From: Alkalibacter mobilis
GTDB taxonomy: Bacteria; Bacillota; Clostridia; Eubacteriales; Alkalibacteraceae
Assembly (NCBI RefSeq): GCF_015594845.1
Contig: NZ_JADNRK010000003.1
Location: forward strand, 124,001 to 188,000
Reading direction: 5' to 3'
DNA length: 64,000 bases
In this document: one piece after another, positions 24,257-34,973 of the stretch
Layout: every line of letters begins with the position of its first letter
Position numbering within the stretch: position 1 is the stretch's first letter
Position numbers and translations under genes: made by a program
The notes under the pieces: generated by a model
The model's database searches: none
The model's input: only the letters and a program-made list of their open reading frames with translations
What the model was told of the DNA's origin: nothing

Positions 24257-26197
24257 TCATCTGACTTCCGTACCTGAAGGAAGTCCTCCATCTATGGTCA
24301 CTACATTCAAAGCATCTTCATTTGCCGCAGCCAATATCATTCCTTGTGATTCCACACCTCTAATTTTGCTTTTCTTAAGATTTGTTACCACTACTACCTT
24401 TTTACCAACCAAACTCTCTGGTGAATAATGGTTTGCAATTCCGGAAACGATTTGTCTGACTTCCTCTCCAATTCTAACTTTCAAAATCAGCAATTTGTCA
24501 GCATCCGGGTGCTTTGTGCATTCTTCTACAGATCCTACCTTGAGTTTCACCTTTGCAAAGTCGTCTATTTTGATCAGATCTTCTTCATTTTTGCTTGTAT
24601 CTGTTTTCTTTTCATTCTTTGCCTTGATATTATTCTTTTCTTTTTCAGATTTCTTTTCTTCTTTTTCAAGCTCGACTCGCGGAAATAGATTTTCTTTCTT
24701 GCTCATTTTCATTCCATAATCGTATGATCCAAATTCTTTCAAACTGTCCCAAGTCAATGCATCATCGGGAATATTTAACTGTTCCTGCATTTTTTGTGAA
24801 GTGGAAGGCATGAATGGTTTTATCAATGAAGTTACAACTCTCAATGTTTCTGCCAAATTGAACAAAACCATGGAAAGCCTGGCTTTTTTCGATTCATCCT
24901 TTCCCAAAATCCAAGGAGTGGTTTCGTCTATATATTTGTTGGCTCTTGAAATCAACTTCCATATGGACGCCAGAGCGTTGCTCAATTCCAGCTTGTCCAT
25001 ATGCTTTTCCAATGTTTCAGGCGTTTGGGAAATAAGCTCTCTTAAATCAAGGTCAATTGCATCTTCTTGTTTTTCCAGAGGTATGATTCCGCCAAAATAT
25101 TTCTCCACCATGGCTATTGTTCTACTCAGTAAATTTCCCAAATCATTTGCCAGATCTGAATTGATCCTGGAAATCAGAGCTTCTTCATTGTACACACCAT
25201 CAGCCCCAAAAGTCATCTCCCTTAAGGCAAAATATCGCAATGAGTCCACACCATATTTATTGGACAAAACTACTGGATCTACCACATTTCCCTTTGATTT
25301 TGACATTTTCCCACCCTTCAGCAATATCCAGCCATGACCGAATATCTGTTTTGGCAGCGGCAAATCAAGGGCCATCAACATTATAGGCCAATATATCGTG
25401 TGGAACCGGAGTATGTCCTTTCCTATCAGATGCACATCTGCAGGCCAGTATTTTTCCATCAATTGAGGTCGGTCGTTCATATAGCCAAGGGCAGTTATGT
25501 AGTTTGACAGGGCATCGATCCAAACGTATACTACATGTCCAGGATCGAAATCCACAGGCACTCCCCAATCAAATGTTGTTCTGGATACACACAGATCTTG
25601 AAGTCCGGGTTTCAGGAAATTGTTGATCATTTCATTTTTTCTTGATTCCGGTTGAATGAAGTCAGGATTCTCTTCGATATGTGCAATAAGCCTGTCGGCA
25701 TATTTGGACATTTTAAAGAAATACGCCTCTTCTTTTTCTTGTTTGACTTCCCTTCCGCAATCAGGACATTTTCCTTCCTTCAACTGAGTTTCGGTCCAAA
25801 ATGCCTCACAGGGTGTGCAGTACCAACCTTCATAAAAAGATTTGTAGATATCTCCGTTTTCGTACAATTTTTTAAAAATTCTTTGCACTGATTTTTCATG
25901 TTCAGGATCTGTTGTCCTGATGAAAAAGTCGTAATCGATATCCATAAGATCCCAAAGATCCTTAATATCCTTTACTATCTTGTCAACATACTCTATAGGG
26001 GCAACTCCACTTTCTTTTGCTTTTTCTTCGATTTTTTGCCCATGCTCGTCGGTACCTGTCAAAAAAAACACATCATAACCTTTCATTTTTTTAAAACGAG
26101 AAAGTGCATCTGCTGCTACCGTGGTATATGTGTGACCAACATGCAGTTTGTCACTCGGATAATAAATAGGTGTCGTGATATAATAAGTAGGCTTCAT
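24257..26197 (-). CDS. metG: Methionyl-tRNA synthetase with C-terminal tRNA-binding domain
   Basis: About 646 residues. The class I signatures HVGH (in KLHVGHTY) and KMSKS are intact. A zinc knuckle with CTPC and CPDC lies in the connective peptide, and a Lys-rich linker (about 520-555) leads to a C-terminal Trbp111-type tRNA-binding domain. It charges initiator and elongator tRNA-Met. An in-frame TTG at 26203 lies 5 nt from GGAGG and the ATG at 26197 lies 11 nt from it; I chose the ATG because MKPTYYITTP is the usual N-terminus, but the TTG remains possible. Transcription is controlled by the T-box leader upstream. Confidence 0.96.
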   Translation of the reverse strand: MKPTYYITTPIYYPSDKLHVGHTYTTVAADALSRFKKMKGYDVFFLTGTDEHGQKIEEKAKESGVAPIEYVDKIVKDIKDLWDLMDIDYDFFIRTTDPEHEKSVQRIFKKLYENGDIYKSFYEGWYCTPCEAFWTETQLKEGKCPDCGREVKQEKEEAYFFKMSKYADRLIAHIEENPDFIQPESRKNEMINNFLKPGLQDLCVSRTTFDWGVPVDFDPGHVVYVWIDALSNYITALGYMNDRPQLMEKYWPADVHLIGKDILRFHTIYWPIMLMALDLPLPKQIFGHGWILLKGGKMSKSKGNVVDPVVLSNKYGVDSLRYFALREMTFGADGVYNEEALISRINSDLANDLGNLLSRTIAMVEKYFGGIIPLEKQEDAIDLDLRELISQTPETLEKHMDKLELSNALASIWKLISRANKYIDETTPWILGKDESKKARLSMVLFNLAETLRVVTSLIKPFMPSTSQKMQEQLNIPDDALTWDSLKEFGSYDYGMKMSKKENLFPRVELEKEEKKSEKEKNNIKAKNEKKTDTSKNEEDLIKIDDFAKVKLKVGSVEECTKHPDADKLLILKVRIGEEVRQIVSGIANHYSPESLVGKKVVVVTNLKKSKIRGVESQGMILAAANEDALNVVTIDGGLPSGTEVR

Positions 26198-26249
26198 ATC
26201 CAATTTTTCCTCCTTGAAATAAATATATATTCTTCAATTCATTTGTAAT

Positions 26250-26516
26250 AAAAAAACTTCCATCCTGACAGAAAGGACGAAAGTAAACTTACGCGGTACC
26301 ACCTTTTTTATGAATTCTTCACAGAATCCATCACTTTGTGTGTAAAATACACCCAGAATAACGCTTGCGCGTACCGAACTACTTAGCTTTCATTCGATCG
26401 ATTCCAGGACCATCTTCCATCGGCTATTACAATCGGTTCCCACCTGATCCGACTCTCTGTGTATAATGAATTCGATGTACTCTTCCCTTCAGCATCTTTA
26501 AATATGTAGTTTATCA
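26250..26516 (-). ncRNA. Methionine T-box leader of metG
   Basis: On the minus strand a leader of about 300 nt holds the T-box motif GGTGGTACCGCG (in 26292-26305), followed by a terminator: an 11-bp stem (26274-26284 with 26256-26266) and six T residues. Stem I contains AGAGAGTCGG and GGTGGGAACCG-type elements, and an AUG triplet (26411-26413) lies in the expected specifier position (AAGATGGTCC). Uncharged tRNA-Met would pair with the specifier and with the T-box, forming the antiterminator and switching on metG. Confidence 0.88.
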
Positions 26517-26522
26517 CTTATT

Positions 26523-26550
26523 ATTATATACAAGTATTATCTAATTTCAA
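26523..26550 (-). promoter_or_regulatory. metG promoter
   Basis: Minus strand TTGAAA (26545-26550), 16 nt, TATAAT (26523-26528). It places the RNA start near 26516, at the 5-prime edge of the T-box leader. The AT-rich stretch from 26551 to 26745 shows nothing else I can name. Confidence 0.65.
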
Positions 26551-26745
26551 TACTTTTGTTCTCAATTCATACAAGCTTCTAATAATTTTGTTAAAATTTA
26601 GATCATTTTCCTTAAAATAAGATTAAGTCTATTTACTTATTTCAAGCCTTTACATATAATATGAAATGTAAATTTTATGGATGATTTTGAATTAAATCCC
26701 CAACTTTCAATTAGTAAGCTTATATGTTTAATTCATTTTCCTTCG

Positions 26746-26778
26746 TTGTTCCAGTGACATTTATCTGATATAATGTCA
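26746..26778 (+). promoter_or_regulatory. Promoter and overlapping inverted repeat upstream of the abrB-like gene
   Basis: TTGTTC (26746-26751), 17 nt, TATAAT (26769-26774). An inverted repeat TGACATT-N10-AATGTCA (26755-26761 and 26772-26778) straddles the -10, a position suited to repression. Confidence 0.55.
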
Positions 26779-26822
26779 TTGAATAACAGTTTTAATCTTT
26801 TTTTGAAAGGGAGAGATATTTT

Positions 26823-27062
26823 ATGAAATCCACAGGTATAGTAAGGAAAGTCGATGAGCTGGGAAGAATCGTTATCCCAATTGAACTGCGCAGAACACTG
26901 GATATCAACATCAAAGACTCACTGGAAATTTTTGTCGATGGCAATTACGTTGTCTTGAAAAAATATGAACCGGCTTGTATCTTTTGCGGAAATGCCAAAG
27001 ACGTAACAAACTTCAAAGGAAAAAACGTTTGCCAGGACTGCTTGAACGACATAAAAAAATAA
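26823..27062 (+). CDS. AbrB-family transition-state regulator
   Basis: A 79-residue protein with an N-terminal AbrB/MazE swapped-hairpin DNA-binding domain (STGIVRKVDELGRIVIP) and a C-terminal tail with two CxxC pairs (CIFC and CQDC), which could bind zinc. In Bacillus, AbrB represses post-exponential genes and its own promoter; Clostridial homologues have similar size and cysteines. It has its own promoter and a GGGAG before the ATG. A repeat over the promoter would suit autorepression, which is inference. A perfect hairpin terminator follows. Confidence 0.9.
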   Translation: MKSTGIVRKVDELGRIVIPIELRRTLDINIKDSLEIFVDGNYVVLKKYEPACIFCGNAKDVTNFKGKNVCQDCLNDIKK

Positions 27063-27096
27063 TTACTGGCGAGGAAATTCACATCCTTGCACATAC

Positions 27097-27130
27097 ATAC
27101 GCCGCACGTACACGTGCGGCGTATTTTATT
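27097..27130 (+). terminator. Terminator after the abrB-like gene
   Basis: Perfect 12-bp GC-rich stem with a 4-nt loop (27097-27124), then TTTATT. It lies about 35 nt after the stop codon. Confidence 0.8.
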
Positions 27131-27156
27131 AAGATCTTATGTTCTAAAGACTCGCC

Positions 27157-27996
27157 TTACTTCATAAAGTATTCGTAAACTTCTCTTTTAGGAAGTCCTC
27201 TGTCTTTTGCCACGAGTTTTACAGCATCTTTTTTGCTTGTTCCCTGAACTAAATAATAGTCCATATGCATGTCTAAAGTCATCCCTGCCCAGAATTCTTT
27301 CTGTTCAAAAGCATCCTTAACTTCCAACAGCAATACATATTCACCCCTGGGTTTTTCTTCAGCAAAATAAATTATTGCCCGGGAAATATTTCCACTCCAA
27401 ACTTTTTCATGGATCTTTGTTAGTTCTTTTACCATGGCAATATTTATATCCCCTAATATCTCTTTGATCAATGCCAAAGTTTTTTCGATCCTGTGTGGGG
27501 ATTCGTATAAGATCACCGTTGAGCGTTGGGTGCCCATCTCTTCGATTTGGCGCTTCCTTTCCTTTTTATCTTTGGATAAAAAGCCATAAAAGGTAAACTT
27601 CGACGTATCCAGACCGGAAATCACCAGTGCGTCTATAGCAGCACAAGGACCGGGCACTCCGGTCACATCGATGCCTTCTTCGATACATCTCTTTACTATT
27701 TCATGTCCCGGATCAGATATCCCCGGGGTCCCTGCATCCGAAATCAGCGCAACACTTTCTCCGTTTTTGAGAACTTTTATCAATTCTTCAGTTCTATCTC
27801 TTTCATTGTGTTGATGATAGCTAACGATTTTTGTGTTGATTTCGTAATGATTTAACAGTTTTTTGGAATGACGAGTATCTTCAGCAGCTATCAGTCCGAC
27901 TTCTTTGAGTATTCTTAATGCTCTCAAGCTAATATCTTCAAGATTTCCAATAGGTGTAGATACTATATATAAAATTCCCCCGGTATTTTCCATCAT
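27157..27996 (-). CDS. rsmI: 16S rRNA (cytidine-1402 2-prime-O) methyltransferase
   Basis: A 279-residue tetrapyrrole-methylase-fold enzyme with the hallmark segments STPIGNLEDIS and LIAAEDTRHSKKLL, GTPGISDPG, and VPGPCA. It 2-prime-O-methylates C1402 in the ribosomal P site. Two consecutive ATG codons at 27996 and 27993 are equally plausible. It starts 8 nt after purA, as the third gene of COG2509-purA-rsmI. Confidence 0.95.
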   Translation of the reverse strand: MMENTGGILYIVSTPIGNLEDISLRALRILKEVGLIAAEDTRHSKKLLNHYEINTKIVSYHQHNERDRTEELIKVLKNGESVALISDAGTPGISDPGHEIVKRCIEEGIDVTGVPGPCAAIDALVISGLDTSKFTFYGFLSKDKKERKRQIEEMGTQRSTVILYESPHRIEKTLALIKEILGDINIAMVKELTKIHEKVWSGNISRAIIYFAEEKPRGEYVLLLEVKDAFEQKEFWAGMTLDMHMDYYLVQGTSKKDAVKLVAKDRGLPKREVYEYFMK

Positions 27997-28004
27997 TTCA
28001 CAAC

Positions 28005-29291
<1,287 letters not shown>

Positions 29292-29302
29292 TTAATCTCC
29301 TT

Positions 29303-30691
29303 TCAAGATCGCTTTAAGATTTTTCTAGCTGTGTATACACCATTTACCGAAGCTTGCATCAAACCCCTGGTGACTCCTGCTCCGTCTCCCATGACATGAA
29401 GATTCTCAATATTCGTCTGGAAATCCTCATCCACCTTTATTCGATTGGAGTAGAATTTAACTTCAACTCCGTATATCAAGGTCTCATCGCTGGCGAGCCC
29501 GGGAGTAACGTTATCGAGAGCAATTATCATCTCTTCTATGTCTTTCATTATTCTATAAGGAAGTACCAGACACAAATCTCCTGGAACCGCATCCTTAAGA
29601 GTAGGTTGTATATTGTTTCTCACAAGTCTGTTTTCAGTGGTTCTTCTTCCTCTTCTAAAATCGCCGTATCTCTGTACAATAATTTTGTTTCCGGAGAGCA
29701 TGTTCCCAAGCCCTGCTATGTATTTTCCATAAGCTATGGGTGATTTAAAAGGCTCTGTAAATCCCTTGGAAACCAAAAGTGCAAAGTTCGTATTGTTGGT
29801 TTTCAAGCTGTCTGCCTTGTAACTGTGCCCGTTTACTACCGCCAAATTGTCATCGTAGTATTCGGTAGCGACTACTCCACCAGGATTTGAACAAAAAGTC
29901 CTTACCTTGTCATCAAAAGTTTCCGTATAATAGACAAGCTTACCTTCGTACATCACATCATTGATTTCTTTCATTATTTCGTTTCTGCATTCGATTCTGA
30001 CGCCTATGTCGACTTTTCCGACTTCCGTTTCGATCCTGTTTTTTGTACATATTTGATCGAACCATTCGGAACCGTCTCTTCCTACACTTATTATCACTCG
30101 TTCGCCATAATAATCGTGATCCGCTTCGATCCCGACAGCTTTGCCATTATCGATTATAATTTCCTTTGCAGGATTGCGAAATTTAATTTCAACCCCATTG
30201 TCCAAAAGGTAATTCTGAAGTTTGGTATATATTTCGTATCCTACTTCAGTCCCTACATGTCTTATGGGACATTCGATCAGTTTAAGATTGCTCTGAATCG
30301 CTTTTCTTCGTATATTTGAAATTTTATCCAAATCATCGATTCCATATATCTTGTTGTCTGCGCCAAAATCCAAATATATTTCATCCACATATTTTATAAG
30401 TTCTTCTGTGGTTTCATAACCTATGTATTCAGGCAGTTCACCGCCCACTTCCGGTGACAATGACAACTTTCCGTCAGAATATGCGCCGGCGCCTGCAAAG
30501 CCCGTAGTTATGTTGCATGGCTTGCACCCTACGCATTTGTTGGTACGTCTTTTGGGACAAATCCTCTTTTCGATGGAATTGCCTTTTTCCAACATGAGTA
30601 TTTTGGTATCAGGATTTTGTTTAACAAGTTCCATGGCGCAAAATATACCCGCCGGACCCGCGCCTACTATTATGACATCGTACTTTTTCAT
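29303..30691 (-). CDS. FAD-dependent oxidoreductase, COG2509 family
   Basis: A 462-residue flavoprotein with the Rossmann motif VGAGPAGIFCA, a Cys-containing segment (RTNKCVGCKPCNITTGFAGAGA) and a C-terminal FAD-binding Gly motif (VMGDGAGVTRGL). COG2509 proteins are widespread, uncharacterised FAD dehydrogenases. The CVGCKPC cysteines could be redox-active or bind metal. Its promoter is at 30765-30793 and AAGGAAG lies 6 nt before the ATG. Lead gene of the purA-rsmI operon. Substrate unknown. Confidence 0.85.
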   Translation of the reverse strand: MKKYDVIIVGAGPAGIFCAMELVKQNPDTKILMLEKGNSIEKRICPKRRTNKCVGCKPCNITTGFAGAGAYSDGKLSLSPEVGGELPEYIGYETTEELIKYVDEIYLDFGADNKIYGIDDLDKISNIRRKAIQSNLKLIECPIRHVGTEVGYEIYTKLQNYLLDNGVEIKFRNPAKEIIIDNGKAVGIEADHDYYGERVIISVGRDGSEWFDQICTKNRIETEVGKVDIGVRIECRNEIMKEINDVMYEGKLVYYTETFDDKVRTFCSNPGGVVATEYYDDNLAVVNGHSYKADSLKTNNTNFALLVSKGFTEPFKSPIAYGKYIAGLGNMLSGNKIIVQRYGDFRRGRRTTENRLVRNNIQPTLKDAVPGDLCLVLPYRIMKDIEEMIIALDNVTPGLASDETLIYGVEVKFYSNRIKVDEDFQTNIENLHVMGDGAGVTRGLMQASVNGVYTARKILKRS

Positions 30692-30764
30692 TTTTCACTT
30701 CCTTATATGTGTACCGCAATAAAAATTTACGGCTGAATAAATTGGACATCCAAATCCACTATAG

Positions 30765-30793
30765 ATATTATCAGATAATCCACCTTATATCAA
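30765..30793 (-). promoter_or_regulatory. Promoter of the COG2509-purA-rsmI operon
   Basis: Minus strand TTGATA (30788-30793), 17 nt, TAATAT (30765-30770). Confidence 0.6.
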
Positions 30794-30840
30794 GATTTAA
30801 ACGAACTTTATTTGAATTAACTTAAATATTGTTCGTAATA

Positions 30841-32181
30841 TTATGCTTCCCTGTACTCTTCCAAATTACCAAATTGCGTGTATTCCTCGTGCCAGGAAAG
30901 TTTTATCACTCCAGTAGATCCATTTCTTTGTTTTGCTATGTTCAGTTCTGCAATATTTCTCTCTTCAGGATCTTTGGAGTAATAGTAGTTTCTAAACAAC
31001 ATCATTACCACATCCGCATCCTGCTCTATTGCACCCGACTCTCTCAGGTCAGAAAGAATGGGACGATGATCTGTTCTGGCATCAGGCGCTCTACTTAACT
31101 GTGAAAGTGCCACCACAGGACACTGCATCTCACGTGCCAAGGCTTTTAAAGACCTTGATATGGCAGAAATTTCTTGTTGCCTGTTTTCGCTTCTTTTTGA
31201 TCCTTCCATTAATTGAAGATAATCTATCAGAATCATGTCCAGTCCGTGTTCTAGTTTGAGACGTCTGGATTTGGATCTCATTTCCATAACTGTTACGCCT
31301 GGAGTATCGTCTATGTATATTTTACTGTTGGATAAAACCGAGGTGGCGTATGCCAGTTTCTGCCAGTCTTTATCCGTTAAATTGCCTGTTCTTAGACTTT
31401 GGCTGTTGATGTGAGCCTCACTGCAAAGCATCCTTTGAGTCAAAAGCTCTTTGGACATTTCCAAACTGAATATGGCAACAGATTTTTTTTCTTTGACAGC
31501 TGCATGTTGAGCCATATTAAGGGCAAAAGCAGTTTTTCCCATGGACGGCCTGGCGGCGATCAGCACTAAATCCGCCTTTTGCATTCCGGCTGTCATATGA
31601 TCCAGATCTACAAATCCAGTGGCTACTCCTGTAATTCTATTATTGTTCTTCTGAACCTCTTCGATGCTTTCAAGTGTTCCGACCAAAGCTTCTTTAATAT
31701 GTACAAAATCGCCGGTCTTTTGTTTTTGTGACAGCTCGAAAATATTCTTTTCGGCGAACTCCAAAACATTGTCCGCCTCTTCTTCATTGCTGTAGCATTC
31801 CTGGATGACTTCCATGGAAGACTTTATCAAACTTCTTAAAAGTGCTTTTTCTTTGACTATCTCACAATAGGTCTTTACATTTGTGCTTACTGGAACGCTT
31901 TCGATCAACTCGGTCAAATAAACTCTGCCGCCGACTTTTTCCAACACCTTGGTGTCTCTCAACTTGTTTGACAGAGTAATCAGATCCACAGGCAGGTCTT
32001 CTTTAAACAATTCCACTATGCCATCGAATATAGCTTGATGTTGCGCATTGTAAAAAACTTCCGAATCAGGGATCAACTCTGTTGCCGTTGCTATGGCATC
32101 TTTATTTACCAGCATGGCTCCCAGAATCGATTGTTCCGCTTCTATATTGTGTGGTGGGATTTTTGATATCCTCTCAGACAT
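30841..32181 (-). CDS. dnaB: Replicative DNA helicase
   Basis: About 446 residues: an N-terminal DnaB domain (to about 150), a linker, and a RecA-like motor with Walker A ARPSMGKTAFALN, Walker B in MILIDYLQLM and the arginine-finger region near the C-terminus. It unwinds DNA at the fork as a hexamer. The start is the ATG at 32181: AGGAG is 8 nt upstream, but only 3 nt from an ATG at 32190. It follows rplI in the gdpP-rplI-dnaB cluster, a common Bacillota order. Confidence 0.97.
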   Translation of the reverse strand: MSERISKIPPHNIEAEQSILGAMLVNKDAIATATELIPDSEVFYNAQHQAIFDGIVELFKEDLPVDLITLSNKLRDTKVLEKVGGRVYLTELIESVPVSTNVKTYCEIVKEKALLRSLIKSSMEVIQECYSNEEEADNVLEFAEKNIFELSQKQKTGDFVHIKEALVGTLESIEEVQKNNNRITGVATGFVDLDHMTAGMQKADLVLIAARPSMGKTAFALNMAQHAAVKEKKSVAIFSLEMSKELLTQRMLCSEAHINSQSLRTGNLTDKDWQKLAYATSVLSNSKIYIDDTPGVTVMEMRSKSRRLKLEHGLDMILIDYLQLMEGSKRSENRQQEISAISRSLKALAREMQCPVVALSQLSRAPDARTDHRPILSDLRESGAIEQDADVVMMLFRNYYYSKDPEERNIAELNIAKQRNGSTGVIKLSWHEEYTQFGNLEEYREA

Positions 32182-32198
32182 TGCATTCACTCCTGATT

Positions 32199-32645
32199 TT
32201 ATTTGCTATCCACATTGACTGTTAAGTCTCCGGTTATACCCGCATATGTTTTGATTGTAACTTTATATCTTCCAATATTTCTTATGGGATCAGACAACAT
32301 TATTTTTCTTTTATCCACTTCAAGACCCAACTCGGTTTTGATCGCTTCAGCCAAATCCTTGCTTGTGATGGACCCGAACAATCTTCCGTCATCGGAAGTT
32401 TTTTCTTTTATATTTAACGTAGAATCAGACAATTTTTTTGCCAATTCTTTTGCATCGCTTATTTCCTGTTCTAAAATTTCTTGTTGCCTTTGCTTTTCTT
32501 CATCATTTTTTCTCAAGTTTTCTTTTGTAGCTTCTTCAGCCAAATTTTTAGGCGCCAAAAAATTTCTGAAATAGCCATCCTTGGCGTTGACTATATCCCC
32601 CTTTTTTCCCATTCCTTTAACATCTTCCAATAAAATAACTTTCAT
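32199..32645 (-). CDS. rplI: 50S ribosomal protein L9
   Basis: A 148-residue L9 with the N-terminal RNA-binding domain ([17 protein letters not shown]), the long central helix rich in Glu/Lys, and the C-terminal domain. Its ATG overlaps the gdpP stop (ATGA), implying translational coupling; dnaB follows. Confidence 0.97.
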   Translation of the reverse strand: MKVILLEDVKGMGKKGDIVNAKDGYFRNFLAPKNLAEEATKENLRKNDEEKQRQQEILEQEISDAKELAKKLSDSTLNIKEKTSDDGRLFGSITSKDLAEAIKTELGLEVDKRKIMLSDPIRNIGRYKVTIKTYAGITGDLTVNVDSK

Positions 32646-34636
32646 TTCAATTCACCTTCCTCAAAATATTCATCTATTGCTTTTTCCAGCATTTTTTTCG
32701 CTTCTTCCCCGTTATTTCCTGGCAGCTGGGCTCCTGCAACGTTCATGTGGCCTCCACCGCCCAACTCCTCCAAAATTCTTTGGACATTTATTTTCCCATA
32801 GGATCGTCCACTTATTATGGATCCTTCATCCCCTTGGGCAATTACAAATGACGCTTCGACACCTTGAATGTTCAACAGTGCATCTGCAGTCTGTGCAGTT
32901 ATCAAATTGATTTTGTCCGTCTTGTTGTCAATAAACGTGACCGCAATTTTATCCCTTATAAATTCGGATCTTTTAAGTGCCTCCGCCTTGGCCATTATTA
33001 TACTCATGTCATCCTTCAATAATTCTTTTGCTTTTAAAGTGTCAGCTCCTTTTTTTCTTAAAAAAGATGCTGCTTCAAAAGTCCTGGCCCCCGTCTTGAT
33101 GGAGAACCCCTTTGTATCCATGTGAATGCCCGCCAACAGGGCTGTAGCTTCCAATTCCGTAAGTTCTATCCTGTCGTCAACGTATTCTATGATCTCGGTA
33201 ACCAACTCGCAAGTGGAAGATGCGTAAGGTTCTATATACGTAAGTGCGGTATCTTCAATGAACTCCGATGCTCTTATATGATGATCGATTATGATGACCT
33301 TGTCGACCTTGTCCACCATAGCCGGATCTTGAACAAGGCTTTTTCGATGGACATCCACTATGACAAGCAAACTATTATCTCCCACTGATTTTCTTGCAGT
33401 ATCGGATGTGATCAAAATATTGCCGTAATTTTCTTTTTTAAGTTCTCCATATAACACATCTATGGAAGGATTCGATCCATCAGCTATGATGTATGCTTCC
33501 TTCCCGAGAAATACTGCTGTTCTGTAAATCCCCAGTGCTGCTCCCAGAGCGTCTATGTCGGGTACGCTATGACCCATGATAAAAACCTTGCTGGAGTTTT
33601 CGATCAACTCTTTTATTCCGTGGGCTTTGAGCCTTGCTTTGACTTTAGTCCTCTTTTCCACAGCTTGAGTTTTTCCTCCATAATATGAAATCTTGCCGTC
33701 TTTTCTTATAACCGCCTGATCTCCACCTCTTGCAAGCGCTATGTCCAGAGCCGATTTCGACAACTCCTTAAGATTGAAAAAGGACTTCTTTTCATCCGAG
33801 ATCCCTATGCCTATACTGAGAGTTATGGGCAATTTGTTTCCGCTTTGCGTCTCACGCATCACATCGAGAATGTCAAATTTTTTCTCTTCGATGCGCTTCA
33901 AGTCTTTGAATTCAAAAAACATTACATATTGATCTTGTTCGTATTTGTTCAAAAATGCATTGTTCTCTTTTGCCCATGAATTTATCTTTTGATCAATAAC
34001 TGCATTTATCAACGGCTTGTAACTTTCGTTGCTGCTTTTCATTATTTCATCGTAATTATCAACTTGGATAAAAGCAAGGGACGGCATTTCATCCAGGTAT
34101 TTCTTTTCGAGTTCGTAAAACTCTGTGTTTTCTACCCAATAAAGCATGTTCAACTTTTCTCCCTTGGAATTTTTCACACAGCTCGAATAAATCCGATAAT
34201 TTTTGTCATTAAGCTTGTATTCCAGAAATTCTTTCTTGTCACCGTTTAATTTTTTTATGTCAAAATTTTCAAATTCATCTGAAATCCTTTTGTTTAGAAT
34301 ATTTCTTCCCTTGGGCAGCATTTCGCGCAGCCCGCTGTTGTACCATACAACATCACTGTCGCTTTTTAATATCAAAAGCGGAAAAGGCAAGTCCATCAAA
34401 GTGTTTTGAGAAACTGTGTCCATGTCCAATTGCAAATTCTCAACCAGTTCTCTCCATCTTTCCTCACTCTGATTTGCAGATCTATACTTGTAAAATATCA
34501 AATAAATCAGAACGAAAGTTCCAAATATGGCCAGCATTAGATTGTATTTATAAAGGACAAACACCAATACACCGATAATCCAAAGATATATATTGGAATT
34601 CGGAATAAAAAAACTGCTGATTTTCTTATTATCCAG
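32642..34636 (-). CDS. gdpP: GdpP-type cyclic-di-AMP phosphodiesterase, CTG start
   Basis: About 664 residues, close to the 659 of B. subtilis GdpP. Two N-terminal membrane helices, a PAS-like domain, a degenerate GGDEF (about 170-300), then DHH and DHHA1 domains with [13 protein letters not shown] and IIDHH. It hydrolyses c-di-AMP to pApA and so controls potassium and wall homeostasis. Starting at the first ATG, GTG or TTG would remove the first membrane helix (a TTG at 34567 starts inside it). A CTG at 34636 is in frame, preserves both helices and lies 7 nt after AAAGGAGG, so I call the start there. The last 4 nt overlap rplI. Confidence 0.88.
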   Translation of the reverse strand: MDNKKISSFFIPNSNIYLWIIGVLVFVLYKYNLMLAIFGTFVLIYLIFYKYRSANQSEERWRELVENLQLDMDTVSQNTLMDLPFPLLILKSDSDVVWYNSGLREMLPKGRNILNKRISDEFENFDIKKLNGDKKEFLEYKLNDKNYRIYSSCVKNSKGEKLNMLYWVENTEFYELEKKYLDEMPSLAFIQVDNYDEIMKSSNESYKPLINAVIDQKINSWAKENNAFLNKYEQDQYVMFFEFKDLKRIEEKKFDILDVMRETQSGNKLPITLSIGIGISDEKKSFFNLKELSKSALDIALARGGDQAVIRKDGKISYYGGKTQAVEKRTKVKARLKAHGIKELIENSSKVFIMGHSVPDIDALGAALGIYRTAVFLGKEAYIIADGSNPSIDVLYGELKKENYGNILITSDTARKSVGDNSLLVIVDVHRKSLVQDPAMVDKVDKVIIIDHHIRASEFIEDTALTYIEPYASSTCELVTEIIEYVDDRIELTELEATALLAGIHMDTKGFSIKTGARTFEAASFLRKKGADTLKAKELLKDDMSIIMAKAEALKRSEFIRDKIAVTFIDNKTDKINLITAQTADALLNIQGVEASFVIAQGDEGSIISGRSYGKINVQRILEELGGGGHMNVAGAQLPGNNGEEAKKMLEKAIDEYFEEGELK

Positions 34637-34667
34637 AACTATCCCTCCTTTACGCAGTCATAAGAAC

Positions 34668-34676
34668 ATTATACCA
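34668..34676 (-). promoter_or_regulatory. Extended -10 promoter of gdpP-rplI-dnaB
   Basis: Minus strand TGG-TATAAT, 32 nt before the proposed CTG start, with no good -35. It lies just past the rpsR terminator. Confidence 0.5.
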
Positions 34677-34699
34677 TAACCCTCTTTTAGGGCGCACAA

Positions 34700-34727
34700 T
34701 TAAAAAAGATTCCCTTGCGGGAATCTT
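34700..34727 (-). terminator. Terminator of rpsF-ssb-rpsR
   Basis: Stem AAGATTCCC/GGGAATCTT (34706-34714 with 34719-34727), a 4-nt GCAA loop on the minus strand, then TTTTA. Starts 2 nt after rpsR. Confidence 0.9.
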
Positions 34728-34729
34728 CA

Positions 34730-34957
34730 TTATTCTGCTGTATAAGGCAACAAAGCTATGCTTCTTGCTCTTTTTATTGCAACAGTAAGTTCTCTCTGAT
34801 GTTTTGCACAGTTTCCAGTCACTCTTCTTGGTAATATCTTGCCTCTTTCAGAGACATATTTACTTAAAGTTTTCAGGTCTTTATAATCTATCTCAGCAGA
34901 TTTGTTCTCGCAAAAGTTACAAACTTTTTTTCTGCTTCTTCTAAAAGGTTTTGCCAT
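34730..34957 (-). CDS. rpsR: 30S ribosomal protein S18
   Basis: A 75-residue S18 with the conserved RRKKVCNFC start, the [21 protein letters not shown] core and the TVAIKRAR segment. The two Cys near the N-terminus (CNFC) and one further Cys suggest the zinc-binding C+ form. Binds with S6 in the 30S platform. Last gene of rpsF-ssb-rpsR. Confidence 0.98.
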   Translation of the reverse strand: MAKPFRRSRKKVCNFCENKSAEIDYKDLKTLSKYVSERGKILPRRVTGNCAKHQRELTVAIKRARSIALLPYTAE

Positions 34958-34973
34958 TTCTATACCTCCTTAC

